This document shows, piece by piece, positions 51,163 to 60,034 of a stretch of 64,000 nt of DNA; the first letter of the stretch is position 1; each line of letters opens with the position of its first letter. The DNA comes from Rugamonas apoptosis (lineage in GTDB: Bacteria > Pseudomonadota > Gammaproteobacteria > Burkholderiales > Burkholderiaceae_D): NCBI RefSeq assembly GCF_014042355.1, contig NZ_JACEZU010000003.1, positions 62,001-126,000 of the forward strand. The letters run 5' to 3'. Below the pieces are notes generated by a model. It saw only the letters and a program-made list of their open reading frames with translations. It ran no database searches and had not been told where the DNA came from. Position numbers and translations under genes: made by a program.

Positions 51163-51892
51163 CACTGTGTGGTTTGAGGGCGGCCGTCAGGCGGCCTTCG
51201 AGCGCGCGCAGGTCGAATGCATTGCCGGTGCGGGTGCCGTCCGCGAAGTAGACGGTGGGCGTGCCGATCACGTGCAACTGCTTGCCCAGCGCGAGCACCT
51301 GCTCGTGCGGCGCCGTGCAGCCGGCAGGTGCGGCGGGCGCTGGCTTGCTATCCTCGATCCACGCCTGCCAGGCTTGGGCGCGGTCGGCCGCGCACCAGAT
51401 ATCGCGCGACTTGACGGCTGAATCGTTGGACAGGATGTCGAGCAGGAAGGTGTAGATGGTGACGTTGTCGATGTCCTTGAGCGTCTGGTGCAGCTTGCGG
51501 CAGTAGGGGCAGTTGGGATCTTCGAACACGGCCATCACGCGCTTGCCGTCGCCGCGCACGGTCTTGATGGCGTTCTCCAGCGGCAGGTCGCGAAAGCGGA
51601 TGGTGGCCAGCTGGTCGGCGCGGGCGCGCGTCAAGTCCTGGTAGGTGCCGGTGTCGACCACCTTGCCGACGAACAGGTACCTGGCGTTTTCGTCCGTGTA
51701 GAACACGTCGCCGTTGGTGCGCACTTCGTACAGGCCGGCATAGGGTGTCTTGCTGACGCCATCGACCTTGATGTTGACGCCCATGCGCGGTTCAATCAGG
51801 GTGTGGATGCGCGCTTCGGTGGGCGTTTCCGCGCCGGCCTGGGCCAGCGCCGGCAGGGCGGTGACGAGCAGCAGCGCTATCTTGTGCTTCAT
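51146..51892 (-). CDS. DsbC-like disulfide isomerase
   Basis: 248 residues. Signal MKHKIALLLVTALPALAQAGA; N-terminal dimerisation part to about 95; thioredoxin domain with active site FEDPNCPYCRKLH (CPYC) and cis-Pro in IGTPTVYF. Extra Cys pair (IWCAADRAQ, AGCTAPH). It isomerises wrong disulfides in exported proteins. AAGGA precedes ATG 51892. It follows the lipase foldase by 20 bp; secreted lipases of the foldase type often need Dsb proteins. Confidence 0.88.
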   Translation of the reverse strand: MKHKIALLLVTALPALAQAGAETPTEARIHTLIEPRMGVNIKVDGVSKTPYAGLYEVRTNGDVFYTDENARYLFVGKVVDTGTYQDLTRARADQLATIRFRDLPLENAIKTVRGDGKRVMAVFEDPNCPYCRKLHQTLKDIDNVTIYTFLLDILSNDSAVKSRDIWCAADRAQAWQAWIEDSKPAPAAPAGCTAPHEQVLALGKQLHVIGTPTVYFADGTRTGNAFDLRALEGRLTAALKPHSDAGAH

Positions 51893-51912
51893 GTGCAGTC
51901 CTTCTCGTGTGG

Positions 51913-52905
51913 TCATTCGATGCCGCTGGCGCGCGCGCGCAGGCGCTCGCCTTCGGTGGGAAACAGTTCGGTGCGCAGCGCTTCCAGCTTGCGGCGGCGT
52001 GCTTCGCCCGGGCTGGCGGCGTCCCCTTGCAATTGGCCGGCGGCTGCACGGTAGCGCGCGTAGTGCAGGCGCCACTGCCGCTCCTCGGCGGCCGCCGTTT
52101 CGTAAGAGCGGGTGGCGTCGCGCACCACCTCGGCCAGCTCGGCGTCGCGCGCGGCTTGTGCCGTGGTGCCGTGCAGGCGTTGCTGGCGCAGCGTGTTGGA
52201 ATCGGTTTCGGCGTCGGAATCGGAACCGAACCCGGAACCGGGGCGGCCGGCGCGGGCGGAGGTGTCGCCGTCACGCACGCGCAGTTCGGCCACGGCTTCC
52301 AGCAGCACTTCATCGTCGTCGCCGAACCAGGCTCGTTGCAGGACCGCCGGGAAGTTTTGCTGGCGTAGCCGTGCACGCTGCGCCTGCCAGTTGGCCAGCC
52401 GTTCCGTTTGCTGCGCGTCGGGTACGGCGCCAGACGCCAGCGTCAGTTGTTGGCGCGCCAGCAGCTCGTCGTGGGCGCGCACGTAGGCCAGGTAAGGCGT
52501 GAGCAGCGCCTCGGCCTGGGCGGCGGTGGCGGCCGGCAAGCGCTGCTTCAGGTAGGCGCGCAGCTGGGTGGCGCGCGCGGCCAGGTCGGCGCCGTCGCTG
52601 CGGATCAGGAAATAGTCGAAACTGGCGCGCAGCTGGCGGTTGGCCACCAGTTGGCCGCCATCGCCGATGGTGAAACCGTCCGGCGGCAGGTCGTCCGTGT
52701 CCAGGTCGAGGGCGGCGTTGTGGGGCGCGCCGCCCAGTGCGCCGGGGCCGATGGCGTCTTTCCAGGCCGCGGCGGCGCGCGTGCCTGAGCCACTGTCACT
52801 GGACGTATCGGCTGGCGTGGCCGTCTGCCAGTACCAGATCAGGCCGGCGCTGGCCACTGCGGCGGCCAGGTAGCCACCTTGGCGGAGATAGGAGCTCAGG
52901 TGCAT
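51913..52905 (-). CDS. Lipase secretion chaperone (LifO/Lif foldase)
   Basis: 330 residues. N-terminal membrane anchor (GGYLAAAVASAGLIWYW), then a Ser/Ala/Pro-rich linker, then the folding domain. Foldase signature RASFDYFLIRSDG near 94-106 fits the RxxFDY(F/C)L(S/T)A-type motif. Helical Gln/Arg/Ala-rich remainder as in Lif. Lif acts from the inner membrane to fold a partner lipase in the periplasm and is normally coded directly after that lipase. Here the upstream gene is an NTF2-like protein; no family I.1/I.2 lipase is nearby. ATG 52905 (MHLSSYL). Confidence 0.83.
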   Translation of the reverse strand: MHLSSYLRQGGYLAAAVASAGLIWYWQTATPADTSSDSGSGTRAAAAWKDAIGPGALGGAPHNAALDLDTDDLPPDGFTIGDGGQLVANRQLRASFDYFLIRSDGADLAARATQLRAYLKQRLPAATAAQAEALLTPYLAYVRAHDELLARQQLTLASGAVPDAQQTERLANWQAQRARLRQQNFPAVLQRAWFGDDDEVLLEAVAELRVRDGDTSARAGRPGSGFGSDSDAETDSNTLRQQRLHGTTAQAARDAELAEVVRDATRSYETAAAEERQWRLHYARYRAAAGQLQGDAASPGEARRRKLEALRTELFPTEGERLRARASGIE

Positions 52906-52934
52906 GGACGGCTCGCCGCGGTGAGGCGCGGGGT

Positions 52935-53465
52935 TCAGATCTTTTTGTCGACGGCCGGCGGGCCAGGTTCGGCGCCCGGCACGGCCTTGGCGCCGGCCTG
53001 CACCGGCGCGGCATAGCGGGTCACCACCTGCCAGCCATTGTCGCCTTGCTTCCAGGTGTCGATCACGAACACTTGCTGGGGCAGGGGGCTGGTCTTGGGC
53101 ACGTCCAGCTTCCACAGGAAACTCACCACCATCAGCGGGCCGTATTCATGCACGGCCATTTGTTCAATGCGTGACTCGAACGGGGCGCCCGATTGCGCCT
53201 GTTTCAGCCACGCGGCGCGGGCCGTGGGGCGGCCGGGAGCGGCCGAGGTGCGCAGTTCGAAATTGTCGGCCACCAGCCGGTTCAGGGCGTCCGTGTCGTG
53301 CTGGCGAACGGCTTGTAGCCAGTCCTCTTCCAGCTCGGAGAATTGTTTCACCGTCAGCGTCACGGTGGGGACTACGCGTTGTTGCGCTTCGGCGGCCAGC
53401 GCCGGCGGGCCAGCCAGGGACAGCAGAGTAAGCGAGGTCGCTAGCGTCAGGGCGTGCTTGTGCAT
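52935..53465 (-). CDS. Exported NTF2-like (SnoaL/DUF4440-type) protein
   Basis: 176 residues with signal ALTLATSLTLLSLAGPPALA and a cone-shaped NTF2-like domain: ELEEDWLQAVRQHDTDALNRLVADNFE, HEYGPLMVVSFLWKLDV, WQVVTRYAAPV. Usually a small ligand-binding or isomerase fold. It precedes the foldase gene by 29 bp, probably same operon. Specific role unknown. ATG 53465 begins the signal peptide. Confidence 0.78.
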   Translation of the reverse strand: MHKHALTLATSLTLLSLAGPPALAAEAQQRVVPTVTLTVKQFSELEEDWLQAVRQHDTDALNRLVADNFELRTSAAPGRPTARAAWLKQAQSGAPFESRIEQMAVHEYGPLMVVSFLWKLDVPKTSPLPQQVFVIDTWKQGDNGWQVVTRYAAPVQAGAKAVPGAEPGPPAVDKKI

Positions 53466-53534
53466 ACGTGTTCCGGTAAGAATGGCCGCCGCATCGAGCG
53501 CGCGGCGGCCCTGCATCATGCTACACCTTCTGGC

Positions 53535-54482
53535 TTAGGGATATTGCATGGTGCATGCCTGGGTCGGCTGCAGTACCCAGTTCTGCTGGATCAGGTACTT
53601 CAGGCCGCCCATGGTCACGTTGTACTTGGCGCCGTTGGCGGCGGTCGACGTGGTGCCGAAGGTCCACGCGCATTTGTCGCCGTTCTCCATGCCGCTTTGC
53701 AGCGAGTACCAGGCGTTGCCGTCCGGGTCGGTGACGGCTTCTTCCAGTTCGTGCGCGAAGATGCTGGCCATGGCGTCGGCGCCCGGGGTGTTGTTCGGGC
53801 TGGGTGTATTGGCGCCGCAGGCCGACGGGCACTGGGTTTCCGGATTGCCCACGAAGGCGTACTTGATGTTCTGGCCGCTCACGGTGGTGTTGGTATGCCA
53901 GCCGCAGTACTGGGTGCAGAAGCCGGAGGTGGCCGTGGTGGCGCTGTCGGTCATCACGAAGTAGACGGCGTTGCTGTCCAGCGGCAGGGCGCCGGACGAG
54001 ATGGCGCTGGTGACCACGGTCTGGATGTTGGCGTCCGTCAGCTTGGTGCCCAGGGTGCCGGCATTGGTGATGCTGCCGGCCAGCTTGACGCTGTTGCTCA
54101 CGTGGGTGTTGCTGCCATTGTAGTAGGTGGTGTTGATGTTGAAGTAGGGCGAACCGCCGATGCTTTGCGCCAGCGTGGACAGCACGCTCTTCGATGCGGG
54201 GCCGTTGCCGGTATCCCAGTTGCTGCCGTACCAGATGTAATAGACGTTGGTGTTGGGCGCCACCATCACGGGGCCGCCCTGGTAGGTCAGGTTGGAGGTG
54301 CGGCGGGCCTTGAGTGTGGCCGCCTTTTCCGGATGGCTCATGGAGTCCAGGTCCAGCTCGCCCCAGCCTTTGCCGGTCGGTTTGAAGATGGAGTCCTTGG
54401 ACTCCTTGATCACGCCCGCATGGGCGGCGGTGGCGCATGCCAGGCTGGCGGCGAGCAACGTAAGTTTGAGGCGCAATGTCAT
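53535..54482 (-). CDS. Secreted EXORDIUM/PHI-1-like protein
   Basis: 315 residues with Sec signal (LKLTLLAASLACATAAHA). The central part resembles the phosphate-induced/EXORDIUM region of plant proteins: NTNVYYIWYGSNWDTGNG, SIGGSPYFNINTTYYNG, and late FAHELEEAVTDPDGNAWY. Several Cys (CTQYCGW; CPSACG) suggest disulfides, matching the DsbC-like gene nearby. The H-E-x-x-E motif may bind metal, which is speculative. ATG 54482 has GGAG upstream. The function of bacterial homologues is not known. Confidence 0.8.
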   Translation of the reverse strand: MTLRLKLTLLAASLACATAAHAGVIKESKDSIFKPTGKGWGELDLDSMSHPEKAATLKARRTSNLTYQGGPVMVAPNTNVYYIWYGSNWDTGNGPASKSVLSTLAQSIGGSPYFNINTTYYNGSNTHVSNSVKLAGSITNAGTLGTKLTDANIQTVVTSAISSGALPLDSNAVYFVMTDSATTATSGFCTQYCGWHTNTTVSGQNIKYAFVGNPETQCPSACGANTPSPNNTPGADAMASIFAHELEEAVTDPDGNAWYSLQSGMENGDKCAWTFGTTSTAANGAKYNVTMGGLKYLIQQNWVLQPTQACTMQYP

Positions 54483-54946
54483 TTTGACTTCTCCAATGGG
54501 GTGGAACATCAAAGGTGTCCTGGTGGCGGACAAGCTGCTCTTACTCCGCTGTCAACATGCTGTCGTGAATCAACGAGCGTGAGTATATTTTAACGCTCTC
54601 GACGGTTGGCGAGCGCTAAAAAATAGGCAACAACACACGATCTCTTGCCATCAAGAGACGGTTATTGCTAGGCGTTAAATAAATTGTGGCGGCGCGGTGT
54701 GGCTACGCAGGGGGGAGTTGGGACAGACGGACAAGATGGGAAGACTGCGATGCGCGGATGGTGCCTGTAGCGGTACTCAAGGTGCTCAACAGCATGTGTT
54801 TCTCCCGATGAGATTGTGCGGCACTGCGGTTGCGCTTGTGGCGCGAGCAGATTTCATTGTTATGGTGTTGCTTTGCTGCGATGTTGTGAGTTCATTTTAC
54901 TGAAAGATTTTATATTTGCTATCGTTTTCGTGGCTCTGTTGGGAAA
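54483..54946. other. AT-richer intergenic region with inverted repeat (54641-54658)
   Basis: No gene supported. TCTCTTG-CCAT-CAAGAGA (54641-54658) is a perfect 7-bp dyad, a candidate regulator site. The base composition is poorer in GC than the rest of the window, and the next stretch holds a decayed gene, which together suggest a site of rearrangement. Confidence 0.5.
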
Positions 54947-55336
54947 TTAATACAGTTGAAGATGGCGAGCGGGCCAAGTCCGGCCGGGCACGGCGGCTGG
55001 CCATGGTTCAATCAGCCCGTCCATATCGATGCACAGCATGCCGAATCGTTCATGCCGGCGTTCGGCCTGGGCGATGCTATGCCGTAGCCTGTCGTAGTAG
55101 AGCGCCCGGTTGGCGACATTGGCGAGCGCATCATGCGCGCCGGTGGCGTGGGTGAGGGCCTGGGCGCCTTCGCACACCAGCGCCATCACGCCGCCAAGGT
55201 CCAGGCCGCAGCGGGCGATTTCCGTATGAGTTCGTATCACCTCGAGCAGGGTGGCCGTATCAAGGCGTAGGAACTGCCAGCCGTGCGGCGCCGCGCTATT
55301 GCTTGTTTTTGGGACGGCGCACTTTCGGCGCGCCAA
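54947..55336 (-). pseudogene. Remnant of a GAF-GGDEF diguanylate cyclase with internal deletion
   Basis: 129 codons. The N-terminal part (LLEVIRTHTEIARCGLDLGG; LTHATGA) is the opening of a GAF domain as in Burkholderiales GAF-GGDEF proteins. It runs directly, in frame, into HDALANVANRALYYDRLRHS and RFGMLCIDMDGL, the beginning of a GGDEF domain. The remainder of GAF (over 100 residues) and the GGDEF active loop are gone, and the end is unrelated. So an in-frame internal deletion plus loss of the 3' part. It overlaps the small gene upstream by about 41 bp. Confidence 0.75.
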
Positions 55337-55493
55337 ACAGCGCTTCCACCATGGGGTCGCGGCGGGCGATGGCGCGGCTGGCGCGCACGGGGTAGATCAC
55401 GTCGTCGACCAGGCGGTGGATGCGGGTGCCGTCGCGGTCTATCGTGATGTTGAGGGCCGATTCACGGCCGGGGCGTGGTACATGCTGGTTCAT
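55296..55493 (-). CDS. Small hypothetical protein
   Basis: 65 residues, basic C-terminus (PKVRRPKNKQ) and a VDDVIYPVRASRAI core. No family recognised. ATG 55493 has AGAGGAAG about 12 bp upstream; the earlier ATG 55514 is in frame and also possible. Its stop lies inside the remnant cyclase frame. Probably real because of the good ribosome site, but unproven. Confidence 0.5.
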   Translation of the reverse strand: MNQHVPRPGRESALNITIDRDGTRIHRLVDDVIYPVRASRAIARRDPMVEALFGAPKVRRPKNKQ

Positions 55494-55514
55494 CAGACGC
55501 ACTTCCTCTTTCAT

Positions 55515-55855
55515 GGCGCCCGGCGCTGCCTGCGGTATCGGAGCGGTAGGCGAGCGGCCATGCTACGGCACGCGCGGCCCCGCGCGCAATACACCGTCCG
55601 CTGCGCGCACCTAGTCACTATGGCCTAGCTCCGCTAGTTCGGTTGCTGCCGCCCGCCCCACTATTCACCGATAGCGCGGGCGTGCCGCGCTCCCTACACT
55701 GACCAGGTCGTTCAGTGCCTTGCAGGCTTGAAATTCCTTGATGCAGATCATTCAACTTTGCCTAGGGGAAGCAAGACAATATGCGCTGGCCCGGGACCAC
55801 GCGTGCAGCGTGGTAACCCACCGAACCGATGTAAGCACACTCAGGAGAAAAAAAG
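55515..55855 (+). other. nosZ promoter region
   Basis: No gene. Holds the FNR/NNR-type box and -10 candidate described separately; the first half appears featureless. Confidence 0.7.
55738..55751 (+). promoter_or_regulatory. FNR/NNR-type box upstream of nosZ
   Basis: TTGAT-GCAG-ATCAT differs from the FNR consensus TTGAT-N4-ATCAA at one base. Its centre at 55744.5 would be at -41.5 from a start near 55786, and GACAAT (55775-55780) is in place as a -10. This is the class II arrangement expected for anaerobic activation. Confidence 0.75.
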
Positions 55856-57799
55856 ATGGATAGGGATAGCAGCAACAAGGCAGGCAAGGAACTGGATACC
55901 GAAGTCGTCAACGCACGCCGCGGTTTCCTCGGCAAGAGCGCGGCGCTGGGCCTGGCTGGCGCCACGCTGGGGCTGGCTGGCTGCAAGGAAGAAGGTAGCG
56001 CGCCCAAGGGCAGCGCCTCCGCATCCGCGTCGGCTGCGGCCAAAGGCGCCGGCGGCCATGAGATCGCACCGGGCCAGCTGGATGACTACTATGCCTTCAC
56101 CAGCGCCGGCCACGGCGGCGAAGCGCGCGTGATCGGCCTGCCATCGGGCCGTACGCTGAAACGCATCCCCGTGTTCAACGTCGATTGCATGGTCGGCTGG
56201 GGTATCACCAACGAATCGAAAAAAATCATGGGCACCAAGGCCGATGGTTCGCTCGAATACATCACGGGCGACACCCACCACGTGCACGCCAGCTACAAGG
56301 ACGGCACCTATGACGGCCGTTTCATGTGGGTCAACGACAAGATCCACTCGCGCCTGGCCCGTATCCGCATGGACACGATGGAATGCGACAAGATCACCAA
56401 GCTGCCGAACGTGATGGGCTTCCACGGCATGTTCCCGGACAAGTGCGATCCGGTCGATCCTAAGATCAACTACTCCACCCGCGTGTTCTGCGGCGCCGAA
56501 TTCCACATCCCGCTGCCCAACGACGGTCACGACCTGAACGATCCAAGCAAGTGGGGCGCGCTGTTCAGCTGCGTCAACGTCGACTCCATGGAAGTGATGT
56601 GGCAAGTGCGCGTGGACGGCAATATGGACCTGGTGGCCACCTCGTACGACGGTAAGCTGGCCGCCTCCAACCAGTACAACACGGAAAACGCACACGACCT
56701 GACCGGCATGATGTCGTCCGAGCGCGACGCCTGCGTATTCTTCGACGTGGCCCGTATTGAAGCGCTGGTCAAGGCTGGCAAGTTCACCACCATCGGCTCC
56801 TCCAAGGTGCCAGTGGTCGACGGCCGCAAAGCCGCCAACCCCGATCCAAAAACCTCCATCACCTGCTACGTGCCGGTCGGCAAGAACCCGCACGGCGTGA
56901 ACGCCAGCCCGGACGGCAAGTACTTCGTCTGCTCCGGCAAACTGTCGCCTACCGCCACCGTGATCGACCTGTCGCTGGTGCACAAGTGGTTCGCAGGCGA
57001 ACTGAAGACCGAGCGCGACGCCGTGGTGGCGGAACCGGAAATCGGCCTGGGCCCACTGCACACGGCATTCGACGGCCGCGGCAACGCCTACACCTCGCTG
57101 TTCCTGGACAGCCAGTGCGTGAAATGGAACGTGGACGCCGCCATCGCTCAATTCAAGGGTGACAAGAACGCCAAGGTCATCATCGAGAAGATGGACGTGC
57201 ACTACCAGCCTGGCCACAACTACGCTTCGATGGGTGAAACCAAGGAAGCGGACGGCAAGTACCTGAACTCGGGTAACAAGTTCTCCAAAGACCGTTTCCT
57301 GCCGGTCGGCCCGCTGCATCCGGAAACGGAACAGCTGATCGACATCAGCGGTTCGGCCATGAAACTGGTGGCCGACCACACGGCTTACTCGGAACCGCAC
57401 GACGGTATCATCGTGCGCCGCGACGTGGTCAAGACGCGCCAGATCTACAACATGGACGACTTCCCGAACGCGGTCAAGCAAGAGAACGCCGGTATCACCC
57501 GCCAGGGCAATAAAGTGACCGTGCGCATGATGTCGGTGGCACCGAACTACAGCCTGCCTGAGATCAAGATCAAGAAGGGCGACGAAGTGACGCTCATCCT
57601 GACCAACCACGACAAGGTGGAAGACTTGACCCACGGTTGCGCGATCCCGACCTACAACATCAACTTCATCGTCAACCCACAGGAGACCAAGTCGGTCACC
57701 TTCAAGGCTGACCATGCGGGCGCGTACTGGATCTACTGCACCCACTTCTGCCACGCGCTGCACCTGGAAATGCGCAGCCGTCTGCTGGTAGAAGCGTAA
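55856..57799 (+). CDS. nosZ: Nitrous oxide reductase (clade I, Tat-exported)
   Basis: 647 residues. The Tat signal (ARRGFLGKSAALGLAGATLG) marks clade I. The beta-propeller holds the His residues of the CuZ centre (GDTHHVHAS, MGFHGMF, GAEFHIP, NPHGVNA, GPLHTAF, QPGHNYA). The C-terminal cupredoxin CuA site is complete: DLTHGC and C628-x3-C632-x3-H636-x2-M639 (CTHFCHALHLEM). It reduces N2O to N2 in the periplasm with electrons from cytochrome c. First gene of nosZRDFYL, under the FNR-type box. An Ala/Ser-rich linker follows the signal (SASASASAAAKG). Confidence 0.97.
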   Translation: MDRDSSNKAGKELDTEVVNARRGFLGKSAALGLAGATLGLAGCKEEGSAPKGSASASASAAAKGAGGHEIAPGQLDDYYAFTSAGHGGEARVIGLPSGRTLKRIPVFNVDCMVGWGITNESKKIMGTKADGSLEYITGDTHHVHASYKDGTYDGRFMWVNDKIHSRLARIRMDTMECDKITKLPNVMGFHGMFPDKCDPVDPKINYSTRVFCGAEFHIPLPNDGHDLNDPSKWGALFSCVNVDSMEVMWQVRVDGNMDLVATSYDGKLAASNQYNTENAHDLTGMMSSERDACVFFDVARIEALVKAGKFTTIGSSKVPVVDGRKAANPDPKTSITCYVPVGKNPHGVNASPDGKYFVCSGKLSPTATVIDLSLVHKWFAGELKTERDAVVAEPEIGLGPLHTAFDGRGNAYTSLFLDSQCVKWNVDAAIAQFKGDKNAKVIIEKMDVHYQPGHNYASMGETKEADGKYLNSGNKFSKDRFLPVGPLHPETEQLIDISGSAMKLVADHTAYSEPHDGIIVRRDVVKTRQIYNMDDFPNAVKQENAGITRQGNKVTVRMMSVAPNYSLPEIKIKKGDEVTLILTNHDKVEDLTHGCAIPTYNINFIVNPQETKSVTFKADHAGAYWIYCTHFCHALHLEMRSRLLVEA

Positions 57800-57814
57800 C
57801 AAGCAGGGCGTACG

Positions 57815-60034
57815 ATGACAATTCGTTTTCGTTTGCCCCGCGCCGTGCGGCACTGTCTGGTGCTGCTCGGCGTCGCATGGACCGTGTTGTGCGCCGCACC
57901 GGCGCACGCCACGGTCTACGACGCCGAGCTGCCCGCGCAGATGCTGCACGGCCCGGACCTGTGCGCCTACGCGCCATGCGCGGACGTACTGCCGCAAGCC
58001 ACCCGTTTTTCGCAGCGCAAAGGTGCGCCAGCCTACGTGGAAGCGTGGGGCGCCGGCGCCGACAAGCACGAGAAATTGCTCGGCTATGTATTCCTGTCGA
58101 CCGACGTGGTCGATATTCCCGCTTATTCCGGCAAACCCGTTGTGACCCTGATCGGCATGGACCGCCAGGGCGTGATCACGGGGGTGCGCGTACTGAAACA
58201 CTCCGAACCTATCCTGCTGGCCGGTATTCCCGAGTCGGCACTGCTCAAATTCATCGGCCAGTATGTGGGCCGCAAGGGTGACGCCAAGCTGGAGATCGGC
58301 CATGGCGACGCGTCCACCGGCGCCGTCGGCCTGGACGCCATCAGCGGCGCCACCGTCACCGCCATCGCGGAAAACCAGGTCATTTCGCGCAGCGCCTATG
58401 AAATCGGGCGCCAGGTCGGCATCTTCACTTCGGCCGCGCGTCCGTCGGCCCACTTCACGCCGCTCAACGAGCGCCTGAACTGGAGCAAGCTGGCCGCCGA
58501 AGGCAGCATCGGCCACCTGCTGGTGCCGGCTTCCGAAGTGGGCGCCAGCGACAGCGGCGGTCCCTACATGGACCTGTATTTCGGTTACCTCAATGTGCCC
58601 ACCATCGGCAACAGCATCCTGGGCGAGCATGGCTACCAGCGCCTGATGGAGGACCTCAAGCCCGATGAACACGCGATCTTCCTGATCGCCAAAGGCCAGA
58701 CGTCATTCAAGGGTTCCGGCTTCGTGCGGGGCGGTATCTATGACCGCATCCAGGTGCGGCAAGACCCCGTCACCTTCACCTTCCGCGACACGGACTACCT
58801 GAACCTGTACCGGTTGCAGCCGTCGGACGTGCCCGAGTTCAAGGAATCGGCGATCTTCATCGTGCGCTCCAAGGACTTCAACCCGGCCTGGCCATGGCAG
58901 CTCACCATGCTGGCCAACAAACCGGACCCTGAGCACGGCGGCAAGACCTTCGTCCACTTCGACCAGCAGTACTGGCTGGCCGACCGCTACCTGGAAGGTG
59001 GCCGGCCCAACGTGGTGCAGCCGGAAGCGGCCTGGAAAGCCTTGTGGCGTAACAACGCCCTGGTCGGCGCCGCCTTCGTGGCGTTGCTGGGCGCGGCCGC
59101 GTTCTGGTATGCGCGCCGCGACAAGCTGGTGCGCGCCTCGAACCGCAAGCACAAACCGTTGATCAGCGGCCCCCGCACGGCGCTGTGGATCGCCAGCGTG
59201 TTCTTCTTCGGCTTCTACCTGAAGGCCCAGCCCAGCATCACCCAGATCATGACGTGGTTCCACTCCATCCTGCATCAATGGAAGTGGGAGCTGTTCCTGT
59301 CCGATCCATACATCTTCACGTTCTGGTGGTTCATCATCGGCACCGTGCTGCTGTGGGGCCGTGGCCTGTTCTGTGGCTGGCTGTGCCCGTTCGGTTCGCT
59401 GCAGCACCTGGCATTGAAGTTCGGCGCCATCATCGGCCTGAAAAAATACCAGCGCCTGCTGCCCAAGGCTTTGCACGACAAGCTCAAATGGATCAAGTAC
59501 GGCGTGTTCTTCGTGCTGCTGGGCGTGTCGTTCTATTCGATGGAAATGGCCGAGAAGCTGGCCGAGATCGAGCCGTTCAAGACCACCTTCCTGGTGGGCG
59601 TGTGGAACCGCACATGGCCGTTCTGGATCTTCGTCGGCGGCATCCTGGGCTTGTCCATGATCAGCGAGCGGCCGTACTGCAAGTACATCTGCCCGATGGG
59701 CGCCGGCCTGGCCATCCCGAGCAAGTTCCGCCTGTTCGGCCTGAAGCGCAAAGCCGAATGCCAGACCTGCCATGCTTGCGCGGCCGGTTGCGGCTCGCAC
59801 GCGATCGACAAGAACGGCAAGATCGACCAGATGGAATGCCTGTTGTGCCTGGACTGCATGGTCATGTATTACGACGACCACGCCTGCCCACCGCTGGTCA
59901 AGGAACGCAAGCGGCGTACGGTGGCTGGCGAGGCCCTCACGCCCATCAACGATCAGGGATATTTCATTTCCCTCGACAGTTTGCGCAGCACCCTGAAAGA
60001 GCGGCGTCCCGCCGCTGGGCAGGGGGCGCTGTGA
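57815..60034 (+). CDS. nosR: NosR flavoprotein/iron-sulfur membrane protein
   Basis: 739 residues. Signal peptide, then the periplasmic FMN domain with the flavinylation motif (DAISGATVT) near 178-186. About five membrane helices follow (from near residue 410), then CGWLCPFGS and CKYICPMG loops, and ferredoxin-like Cys clusters CQTCHACAAGCG and CLLCLDCMVMYYDDHACPP. NosR maintains NosZ activity and nos transcription by feeding electrons. The Pro after the fourth cluster Cys is Gly here. It follows nosZ by 15 bp; in the better-known order it comes first. Confidence 0.93.
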   Translation: MTIRFRLPRAVRHCLVLLGVAWTVLCAAPAHATVYDAELPAQMLHGPDLCAYAPCADVLPQATRFSQRKGAPAYVEAWGAGADKHEKLLGYVFLSTDVVDIPAYSGKPVVTLIGMDRQGVITGVRVLKHSEPILLAGIPESALLKFIGQYVGRKGDAKLEIGHGDASTGAVGLDAISGATVTAIAENQVISRSAYEIGRQVGIFTSAARPSAHFTPLNERLNWSKLAAEGSIGHLLVPASEVGASDSGGPYMDLYFGYLNVPTIGNSILGEHGYQRLMEDLKPDEHAIFLIAKGQTSFKGSGFVRGGIYDRIQVRQDPVTFTFRDTDYLNLYRLQPSDVPEFKESAIFIVRSKDFNPAWPWQLTMLANKPDPEHGGKTFVHFDQQYWLADRYLEGGRPNVVQPEAAWKALWRNNALVGAAFVALLGAAAFWYARRDKLVRASNRKHKPLISGPRTALWIASVFFFGFYLKAQPSITQIMTWFHSILHQWKWELFLSDPYIFTFWWFIIGTVLLWGRGLFCGWLCPFGSLQHLALKFGAIIGLKKYQRLLPKALHDKLKWIKYGVFFVLLGVSFYSMEMAEKLAEIEPFKTTFLVGVWNRTWPFWIFVGGILGLSMISERPYCKYICPMGAGLAIPSKFRLFGLKRKAECQTCHACAAGCGSHAIDKNGKIDQMECLLCLDCMVMYYDDHACPPLVKERKRRTVAGEALTPINDQGYFISLDSLRSTLKERRPAAGQGAL

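Noticed and set aside
54697..54903. 68-codon plus-strand frame in the AT-richer gap.
   Set aside because: Cys-rich translation without any recognisable domain and no ribosome site.
59185..60030. Upstream extension of the nosD frame.
   Set aside because: It lies within nosR in another frame; the GTG at 60031 with a ribosome site gives the usual NosD length.
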